The notes beneath the pieces were generated by a model. It saw nothing but the letters and a program-made list of their open reading frames with translations, ran no database searches and had not been told where the DNA came from. This document shows, in pieces, positions 57,243-64,000 of a stretch of 64,000 nt of DNA. The position numbers were made by a program, and so were the translations under genes. The stretch is from Gaetbulibacter saemankumensis DSM 17032 (GTDB taxonomy: Bacteria > Bacteroidota > Bacteroidia > Flavobacteriales > Flavobacteriaceae), in NCBI RefSeq assembly GCF_000425645.1, contig NZ_AUDV01000005.1, positions 310,001-374,000 of the forward strand, read 5' to 3'. How positions within the stretch are numbered: position 1 is the stretch's first letter; every line of letters begins with the position of its first letter.

Positions 57243-58640
57243 CTAGTTTTTGATGAGTTTTAAACTACTTGTGCCTCGTTCTGTTTGAACTTGCGCAAAA
57301 TACAGTCCTGATTTTAAGGAAGAACCATCAACCTGAACTTCTAAAGTATTTGGCGTTAACGACAGTACCATTTTACCTAATACATCAAATACTTTTACAG
57401 ATGAGATAGGATTATCTACATTTTGAATGGTCCAGCTTCCTTCGGTTGGATTAGGGTAAGTTCTAAATGAAGCTCTATGTGCATCTTTAGTGCTTAAAGG
57501 AGTACCTTTATATAAGTAAACATTATCATAATAAACCGTACCTAAATCAGAAGTAATTACAAATTGTACCACATCATTAATTTTCGCATTAGTTATAGGG
57601 GTCCAACTACTCAAGTCGATATCGAAAGAATACCAAGTTCCAGGATTCGGATTAGTCAAAAAGTTACCATTAGTGATGGAGAACTCTATGGCGTTTGCTT
57701 CTCCGGCACCATTATCCCAGTTAGAGAATTTAATATTAAAACTTTTATCTAAAGTAGGGGTATTCGTATACATATCCATATGAAACTTAGTAAAGCCGGT
57801 AGCATCAAATCTACCTGAGATGAATTCTACTCCTTCACAGCCTAAACCTGTAATTTTTTTAGTGGGGTTACCATCAATCATTACTTCTGTGGTTGTACCT
57901 GGACACCAAGAGGTATCAAAAGTATCAACAGAAATATCAGTATAAGCATCGCTGAAAATCGAAATAACATCGTCTGCATTTCTTGCCGGTGGTGTTGGAG
58001 CTGCAGTGGCTGGTGGAATGTCACACACATTTGGACATGAACCTCCACAATCTACCCCTGTTTCATCTCCATCTTGGATTCCATTTGAACATGTATCAAC
58101 ATTACCAGAAATATTATCTACATAAAACGTCCTAGAATCGGTTGTTACACCACCAAAAGTAGTTTCTCCAGCCTTCCAATAGGCATGAATTACAAAAGTA
58201 GCATAGATTCCATCTGCTTCTGCCGCTTTTCCATCAAGCGAAGTATTAAATGTAAAAGAAAGCGTCTGCCAAGTATCATCTCCATTGTGCGTAACTTCAG
58301 CAGCTGCCTCTGGGGCACCAGAAAGTCCTCCATTCACCTTAACTAAAAAAGTTATTGGGGTCGCCGACTTAACATCAATCGACATAGTTTTTGAACTTCT
58401 TAAATCAACATTCTTAGTAAGGTTTAAATTTACTCCTTGCCATACCGCACCTCCGGGGTTACCGATAATTTCGAGTACTTCACTTGTATTACTTCCTGTT
58501 CCTGTAACAACAGACGGCGCTGCCATACTTCCAAATTCGGCACCAACAGCACCACTTGTCTCAAAGCTCTGAAGAACTTCTTGAGAATAACCCATAGAAG
58601 CTATCAGAAAAACAAATAAAATTGTAATTTTTTTCATCAT
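57243..58640 (-). CDS. T9SS-secreted glycan-binding-type protein of the laminarin locus, no catalytic domain
   Basis: A 465-residue protein with signal peptide (ends GYSQ). Two beta-sandwich modules (about 20-180 and 222-380) flank a Cys-rich linker, DGDETGVDCGGSCPNVC, which is close to the linker in GH81. It ends in a T9SS sorting domain (about 390-465, YPNPTEGSWTI, VFDVLGKMV, SLKLIKN). The first module resembles the penultimate module of GH81 in strand order and motifs (AVWQGVNLNL versus QVWAGSYLNL; FYVDNIS versus FYFDDVS). No glycosidase motifs are seen, so surface glycan binding is inferred. Three 11-bp tandem repeats lie 220 bp upstream. It could instead be a truncated GH16-type protein. 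Confidence 0.75.
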   Translation of the reverse strand: MMKKITILFVFLIASMGYSQEVLQSFETSGAVGAEFGSMAAPSVVTGTGSNTSEVLEIIGNPGGAVWQGVNLNLTKNVDLRSSKTMSIDVKSATPITFLVKVNGGLSGAPEAAAEVTHNGDDTWQTLSFTFNTSLDGKAAEADGIYATFVIHAYWKAGETTFGGVTTDSRTFYVDNISGNVDTCSNGIQDGDETGVDCGGSCPNVCDIPPATAAPTPPARNADDVISIFSDAYTDISVDTFDTSWCPGTTTEVMIDGNPTKKITGLGCEGVEFISGRFDATGFTKFHMDMYTNTPTLDKSFNIKFSNWDNGAGEANAIEFSITNGNFLTNPNPGTWYSFDIDLSSWTPITNAKINDVVQFVITSDLGTVYYDNVYLYKGTPLSTKDAHRASFRTYPNPTEGSWTIQNVDNPISSVKVFDVLGKMVLSLTPNTLEVQVDGSSLKSGLYFAQVQTERGTSSLKLIKN

Positions 58641-58859
58641 TAATTTTGTTTTAGTTAATTATTAAATAATCCAGTTTTCGGTATTATAAAAGTACTCACG
58701 CCAATTACCAATACCATAAAATATACCCCTACAAAAAACATACATCGCAAAATATTCCTACTTATACTGTCTATATATCAACAAACCGTCTAATTTTATT
58801 GACTTTAGAGTTGTTAAAATGTATTCACGTATACTCTTTAAATCCCTAAAATATTTACA

Positions 58860-58892
58860 ATGTTGTGGTAATGTTGTGGTGGTGTTGAGGTA
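58860..58892 (-). promoter_or_regulatory. Three tandem 11-bp units, candidate activator binding array
   Basis: ATGTTGTGGTA, ATGTTGTGGTG and GTGTTGAGGTA lie head to tail without gaps, one helical turn apart, in the 674-bp gene-less region 58641-59314 upstream of the binding-protein gene. Same-face spacing fits a multimeric DNA-binding regulator. The rest of this gap holds AT-rich DNA and the terminator of the symporter gene. Confidence 0.6.
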
Positions 58893-59180
58893 AATTTCAT
58901 CAATTGAACAGCTCCTTTTCATAATATGGTTCATATGAGAAAAAAATAATGCACAAAACCTAAAACAAACTAAGCTTACTAAACGCTGTTGCCATTAAAT
59001 AGTAAGTAAAAGGAGTTTAAATAAGTATTAGAAAACAAAACATACCCAATTTTAATTCTACTCGAAATTATTGAACAGAATATTGTTGTACTCTTCATTT
59101 AGCTAAAACAACGTTTAAGTGCTTAAGGAGACACCTCGTAAAACTTTAATTAAGGGGTATGATTTAACTAATTGGGTCCT

Positions 59181-59236
59181 TATAAAAAGAAACAGGCGAA
59201 TTAAACTTGAGAAGTTATACCCGCCTGTTTATAAAA
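59181..59236 (-). terminator. Terminator of the phosphorylase-symporter operon
   Basis: AAACAGGCG (59190-59198) pairs with CGCCTGTTT (59222-59230), with an inner AACTT-GAG-AAGTT hairpin in the loop. On the minus strand a T-rich tract follows at 59181-59189. It sits about 85 bp after the symporter stop codon. Confidence 0.7.
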
Positions 59237-59314
59237 AAAATGTATCTGCTGCTACTTTGGGTAAGAAAAAAGCACCCTGCATATAGCATTGTTATTTCAA
59301 TCTAAATGATTATA

Positions 59315-60739
59315 CTATAATTTAACCATCGGTTTTCTACGATTATCCAGCTCAACCCGAACTTGGTTTGCCCGTTCCTCAGTAACATTATAATTTCTCA
59401 TGACATACATAGCTATCAAGGTTCCTAATATTGGAATTCCTGAATAGAAAAATCTTAATCCGGTTATCGCTTCCGGTGTTTGCTCTGCAGCTCCCGGATC
59501 GAAACCTACAAGACTCAAAATGGCCCCACTTAGTAAACCTGCAATAGCAAAACCAAATTTAACCATCCACCAGTAAATAGCCCCAAAGATACCTTCTCTT
59601 CGCTTGCCTGTATTAAGTTCATCTAAATCAATCACATCAGCTGTCATAGACATCATGAGTGTAAACAAACTACCAATACCAAATGAGAAAAACGGAAGCG
59701 CATAAATAAACATATATGGCTTTCCTGGAATAAATAAAAACCACAATAAAATATACCCAATTATTGAAATCCCTTGTGAATAAATAAATGCCATTTTTTT
59801 TCCTAATAATTTTGACATTTTTGCTACTGTAGGGATCACCAAAAATGTAGTAACAAGTGAGGCTAAACTACCAAACAAAGTAGGCCATAAGCCAGCTGCT
59901 CCAGCGTCTCCATTAAAAAGATGATAAACTATTATGAAAAATGAAAATGCGGCAATAGTGTTAAAAGCATTAAAAATAAAGAATGTTGCTATACATAATT
60001 TTCTGAAAGGTACCGATTGAAAAGATTCTTTAAATCCTTTTACAATCTCTTTAAAACTGCTTCCAATGGTTTTAAAATTTAATGGCAAATAGTCCTTATT
60101 GACTGTTGATTCACTTTTTATAAATATAGCAGGAATCATAGCAAATATCATACAGCCAATACCTACCCAAACGGCTAAAGTTCTCGTGGCAATGTCTGCC
60201 GTTTCAAACCAGCCTTTATCGTACATAATAACCCAAAACCAAGGAGCAATCACCCAAGCCCATTGTCCTATCCATTGAGCTACTGCCATGATATTGGTTC
60301 GCTCATGAAAATCATCACTCATCTCATAACCCATAGCCACATAAGGCACACTAAAAATGGTTAATCCCAAATAAAATACGAAAGACCATATTAAAAAATA
60401 TGCGAAATTATAATTAATACCATTTTCTCGGTAAAGCTGCCACATTATTATGAAGGCTATCCCCATAATTATGGCGCCCACAAATACATATTGTCGGCGT
60501 CTCCCCCATTTCGACTTTGTATTATCTGAAATAAACCCCATTATAGGATCTGTTAAAGAGTCGAATACCCGCGGAAGAAAAAAGAGGATACCCCACATCC
60601 AACCTGGAAATCCCAAATCCTGGACCAAAACAACCATAAATATTCCTAAGGCTGCCGGAAACATTTGATTAGCGAGCATTCCGATTCCAAAAGCTATTTT
60701 TTGACCATATGGCACTTTTCTGGAGGTATTATTAGACAT
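59315..60739 (-). CDS. GPH-family glycoside:cation symporter
   Basis: A 474-residue, twelve-helix transporter of the glycoside-pentoside-hexuronide family. The typical loop LPRVFDSLTDPIMGFISDNT followed by KSKWGRRRQYV and the motif VPYVAMGYEMSDDFHERTNI are present. It imports short saccharides with Na+ or H+. The phosphorylase gene is 32 bp upstream in the same operon, so laminari-oligosaccharides are the likely cargo; this is inferred from context. Confidence 0.9.
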   Translation of the reverse strand: MSNNTSRKVPYGQKIAFGIGMLANQMFPAALGIFMVVLVQDLGFPGWMWGILFFLPRVFDSLTDPIMGFISDNTKSKWGRRRQYVFVGAIIMGIAFIIMWQLYRENGINYNFAYFLIWSFVFYLGLTIFSVPYVAMGYEMSDDFHERTNIMAVAQWIGQWAWVIAPWFWVIMYDKGWFETADIATRTLAVWVGIGCMIFAMIPAIFIKSESTVNKDYLPLNFKTIGSSFKEIVKGFKESFQSVPFRKLCIATFFIFNAFNTIAAFSFFIIVYHLFNGDAGAAGLWPTLFGSLASLVTTFLVIPTVAKMSKLLGKKMAFIYSQGISIIGYILLWFLFIPGKPYMFIYALPFFSFGIGSLFTLMMSMTADVIDLDELNTGKRREGIFGAIYWWMVKFGFAIAGLLSGAILSLVGFDPGAAEQTPEAITGLRFFYSGIPILGTLIAMYVMRNYNVTEERANQVRVELDNRRKPMVKL

Positions 60740-60771
60740 AATTTATAATTGGTTAGGGTTAGACTTATTTA

Positions 60772-63700
60772 TTATTTTTTAATGGAGACTTCAACAATAG
60801 TTATTTCTCCTCTTCGTTCAAATATAGATTTAGATATTTCTAAGCTTAAAGTCCATGCATTAAAATGAACGCTCTTACCATTTTTGTAATGCACTTTAAT
60901 TTCATCTTGCTCAGATAAATTGTAAACGACAGGCACTTGACAACATGTAAAACATACTGTATTTGATGCTACTGAGAGTTGTTGTTCTTCTTGAAACACA
61001 TCAACATAATTAAATACCGATGATTTATCCAGAAATTCATTCATCCTTAATAAGCGTGGATTAAATGATATTTTACCGTTATTTACAATGACACCTAACT
61101 CACCAAATCGACTCAGAACATCTTCCTTAACTTGTCCTGTCATCCCTGGCTGCTGGGCTCCTTTTGTTGCTGGTGTATGCGAATAAGGGTCTATAGGAAA
61201 CGCGCCGTATAATTTTGGCGATTTATGTACCCCAATGCCCGCATTGATCTCATAGTAATGATCTAAAAGTTTTCCTAGATCAGCTTCACTATTTTGTTGA
61301 TTTATTTCTAACCAACAGTTTTCCTGAACGGCTAGCAGCAGTTTTGAAACCATATGCCAATAGATTGAACCTAATCCTTCGTATCCAAAAAATGTTCCTG
61401 AACGCCCCGTGAAAGATTTATGATTAAAAACCTCTTCAAAAGTTTGCAGCAGGTACTTTTTTTCTTCTTTAACAAGATTATCGTATTTACTATCAAGACC
61501 TTCTAATGCCTTTTCTAAACTTTTAGCGTTATGGAAATTTTTATTAAAATGACAATCCCCAATAATATCCTGATCAATGATTTGTTTATTTCCATCTGCA
61601 ATTAACTGCTTCATTAATTGAGATTGTTCCACATTCTTTTTGGGAATATTGTTCTTTTTATCAAAACGAGGTAATTCCTTGTTAGGATACAAAATATAAC
61701 TATATTGATCTTCCCTGAACAGATCACTCTGTTTCAATCCATTCAGCAATTTTAAAGCCTCTGATGGAGATAAATAGCCGGCACTTAAAACAGCGACTTG
61801 TCCTTCAAGCATAACGGACAAATGAGAAACGGAAACTTCTTTCTCGTTTTCAATAGTCATTAAATTATAAGCGTGAAACATATTATCTTCACGTCTATTA
61901 GCCTCTATACTGTGAGCTAAATGTAACTTGGTAATGTTTATAAAACTTTGAAGTGTTTCAAAACTTATTGAAACTTTCGCATTCGAAAATCCATTTTCAT
62001 AAATAGTCTCACGGTATGTACTCCCCGCATTTCCTAAGGCATCTAAAATAGATCTTCTGTCCGCATCCGAAATTTTATCAGACAAAACAGCTTTATTACT
62101 AACAAACACGTCATGAATGTCATCAAAGAACTCTTTAAGTTCTATGGAAATTTCAATATCGGTTGATTTGGCATTTCCAATAACACCTTCAAGGAAAGTC
62201 ATAAAACGATATAAGTAATACAAGGTTACCATAGAGGTACCATTACCCACTAAAGCATTATTTGCATCATTCCATTCCGGCCTTTGAGTATTTAACCAAA
62301 TCCCAGCTTCCGGAATAAAATTTGACAGTTTAGCTAAAGTAGTTGCAAGTAACTTTTCGATAAGATTTACGTGAATAATTCCACCACTTTTATCTGCTAA
62401 TAAAGCACCATCTGCACCTAATTCATTTCGTTTTTTTGCGATATTTCGATCCAATTCAGAATCAAAAGATATGGTGTCCTTTGGATTTTTTAGAATATCC
62501 TCATATGTTTTAATCTTATAAGGAACATTCGCGTAGACAAAAATTTCTTTACTTAAACTATCTACCAATTTACCAGGATAGTATGCCTCAATAAATTCTA
62601 AAAATTTTAATAAGTATATTATTTGATGATCTCCCCAATACCCGATATAAGACCATGGATCATGTTCTTCAACAACTTCCCAGTCGAATCCATCTTTAGT
62701 CACTCGATATGGATTATATCCATCAAAAGTTGAGGCGTTTAAAAATTTATGGATCATTCCTTCTATAAATTCCGGATAAGAATGCGCTAGCGCTTCCCAA
62801 TTCTGAAATATATCTCGCCAATTCCCTTCATAATCAAGAATTTTAGATCCATCTATTTCACTTCGGGTATTAATAGAGAACTTATTCCATGGCCTACTAG
62901 GATCGCCATGTCTTCGGCTAAATTTTAAGGGTAAATATTCAGTACATAAACGTTTAAAATCACTACTCGAATTATCAGCTATGAGTTTTTGCAGGTATTT
63001 TAAATTGAAACTTTCTGGTAAATTTTCTAAAACCTGTTCTTGTTCATAAAAAACAAGCTTATTGGCTTTGTTTACATACTTTTTAAAATCGCTCTTCTCA
63101 ATAGTATAACCATTATCAAATATACCTCCTCTCATAATATTAAACATGGTATTTGAAAAATGTCTAATATTAATTAATGAATCTGAAGATAATTGCAATC
63201 CATCTGCAGCAGCCGTTAATTTGATGAGATTTTTTGTCCCCAAATCGATATCTTCTGCAATTAAAGTTTCAATATTTTGAGTGTTTTTGATAAGCTCTTT
63301 TAGAGCGACAATATCTGATATTGATTGATCGACATTTGCTACTAACGACCAGTGTTTTTCTTGATTAGCCTCTAATAAAATATCTGTTGAAATAAAATAA
63401 GCACCTTTTTCGGCCTTTACATCAATTTCCTGATCGACATTGCCCTTTTTTCTAAATTTATCTAGCTGTAAGGAAGATAATAGATAGCTTGGGTGATTAA
63501 CCCCATAAGACCAAACCATGTTCGCTTTTAAAGCCTCACTAGGCTCCGCCTTATCAACAATAACAGCACTTAAGGCATAAACACCCAAACCTGTTGCTTC
63601 ATCTAATTCACTTTTCTTATAGGCATCAACTAAATTACTGCTACCATTTTGTAAATCTGAAGACACATTGCTAGGCAAAATATTTTGAATACCATCTAAG

Positions 63701-64000
63701 ACTTTTACCTCCTTAGGGTGTTCAGAAATATTTAATAAGGTCGATTTTTTCACAAAACCAAACTGATTGCTAGAACTCCATTGGTATCTAAAAACTAAAC
63801 CTAAATCATAATTTATTTCTTCAAAAACAATCTTATTTCCATAAATGCTCTTGTATAAATTATTTTGAGTTCGATAAATACCGAATTGTCGTATAGAAAA
63901 TGGCTCCCATATTCTACAGTCTCCGTTGACATAAACCTGAAAGATAGACTTGCTTCCCGTAGTCTCTGCCATTTCAGTAATCTTATCATCGGAATAATAA
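60772..64000 (-). CDS. GH149-like beta-1,3-glucan phosphorylase (partial, runs off the right edge)
   Basis: At least 1,075 residues are open to the window end: upstream of Met at 63972 the frame continues YYSDDKITE with no stop, so the true start lies beyond 64000. The fold is a GH94-clan phosphorylase: N-terminal sandwich, RRHGDPSRPWNKFSI (about 353), YEGNWRDIFQNWEAL (about 381) and NTQRPEWNDANNALVGNG (about 561, residues counted from 63972) with the Asp of EWND as likely acid. Size and these motifs fit the beta-1,3-glucan phosphorylase families GH149 or GH161 better than the smaller cellobiose phosphorylases; GH149 is my preference. It would split laminari-oligosaccharides with phosphate in the cytoplasm, giving alpha-glucose-1-phosphate. 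It begins the operon with the symporter. Confidence 0.8.
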   Translation of the reverse strand, partial: YYSDDKITEMAETTGSKSIFQVYVNGDCRIWEPFSIRQFGIYRTQNNLYKSIYGNKIVFEEINYDLGLVFRYQWSSSNQFGFVKKSTLLNISEHPKEVKVLDGIQNILPSNVSSDLQNGSSNLVDAYKKSELDEATGLGVYALSAVIVDKAEPSEALKANMVWSYGVNHPSYLLSSLQLDKFRKKGNVDQEIDVKAEKGAYFISTDILLEANQEKHWSLVANVDQSISDIVALKELIKNTQNIETLIAEDIDLGTKNLIKLTAAADGLQLSSDSLINIRHFSNTMFNIMRGGIFDNGYTIEKSDFKKYVNKANKLVFYEQEQVLENLPESFNLKYLQKLIADNSSSDFKRLCTEYLPLKFSRRHGDPSRPWNKFSINTRSEIDGSKILDYEGNWRDIFQNWEALAHSYPEFIEGMIHKFLNASTFDGYNPYRVTKDGFDWEVVEEHDPWSYIGYWGDHQIIYLLKFLEFIEAYYPGKLVDSLSKEIFVYANVPYKIKTYEDILKNPKDTISFDSELDRNIAKKRNELGADGALLADKSGGIIHVNLIEKLLATTLAKLSNFIPEAGIWLNTQRPEWNDANNALVGNGTSMVTLYYLYRFMTFLEGVIGNAKSTDIEISIELKEFFDDIHDVFVSNKAVLSDKISDADRRSILDALGNAGSTYRETIYENGFSNAKVSISFETLQSFINITKLHLAHSIEANRREDNMFHAYNLMTIENEKEVSVSHLSVMLEGQVAVLSAGYLSPSEALKLLNGLKQSDLFREDQYSYILYPNKELPRFDKKNNIPKKNVEQSQLMKQLIADGNKQIIDQDIIGDCHFNKNFHNAKSLEKALEGLDSKYDNLVKEEKKYLLQTFEEVFNHKSFTGRSGTFFGYEGLGSIYWHMVSKLLLAVQENCWLEINQQNSEADLGKLLDHYYEINAGIGVHKSPKLYGAFPIDPYSHTPATKGAQQPGMTGQVKEDVLSRFGELGVIVNNGKISFNPRLLRMNEFLDKSSVFNYVDVFQEEQQLSVASNTVCFTCCQVPVVYNLSEQDEIKVHYKNGKSVHFNAWTLSLEISKSIFERRGEITIVEVSIKK

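Overview
The window looks like a chromosomal segment of a marine Flavobacteriaceae bacterium (Bacteroidota). It is AT-rich and carries SusC/SusD pairs. Secreted enzymes end in type IX secretion (T9SS) C-terminal domains, upstream regions carry TAnnTTTG-type -7 boxes, and Shine-Dalgarno sequences are generally absent. Several families are typical of flavobacteria (DUF6090, PCMD, AraC-type HTH, S9 peptidases).

Bases 1-5,800 hold housekeeping and stress genes and some decaying ones: a succinate-semialdehyde dehydrogenase split by a frameshift in a 10-A run, a small YtxH/holin-X operon, an AraC regulator, a badly damaged hemerythrin-like gene, a lipoprotein and a YdcF protein. From 6.3 to 18 kb lies a mosaic of mostly plus-strand single genes of unrelated function (DUF5009, DUF6090, CIA30, hydrolase, RidA, DUF4440/SnoaL, VOC, APC permease, outer-membrane barrel). 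They are separated by repetitive or foldable intergenic DNA. One intergenic element, at 12741-12852, recurs at 47533-47644 in gap-free alignment (about 77 of 110 bases identical by eye).

Bases 18,018-38,462 form a complete alpha-glucan (starch/maltodextrin) utilisation locus. A tight six-gene minus-strand operon encodes an inner-membrane sugar transporter, beta-phosphoglucomutase, a GH65 phosphorylase, a SusB-type GH97 and two lipoprotein GH13 amylases. A LacI-family regulator gene follows. A divergent plus-strand operon encodes SusC, SusD, a SusE-like triple-repeat lipoprotein and a T9SS-secreted GH13. Inferred flow: surface amylases cut the polymer, SusCD imports oligosaccharides, periplasmic GH13/GH97 trim them, the transporter brings in maltose, and GH65 plus PgmB yield glucose and glucose-6-phosphate. 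A CG-centred perfect palindrome in the regulator-susC gap is the likely LacI-type operator.

Bases 38.5-52.4 kb are mixed: a porin, a GH43 enzyme with discoidin and FN3 modules, an NmrA-type reductase, an outer-membrane barrel with a PCMD lipoprotein, a DsbD-alpha/TlpA-like thiol-redox pair, small membrane proteins, an S9 peptidase, an MFS transporter, a VOC protein and an HxlR pseudogene.

Bases 52.4-64 kb are one side of a beta-1,3-glucan (laminarin) locus on the minus strand: a large multimodular GH81 endo-glucanase with T9SS tail, a non-catalytic glycan-binding-type T9SS protein, a GPH-family symporter and a GH149-like beta-glucan phosphorylase that runs off the right edge. Three exact 11-bp tandem units at 58860-58892 upstream of the binding protein look like an activator binding array. 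Both glucan loci encode phosphorolytic enzymes, suggesting an ATP-saving strategy for algal storage glucans.
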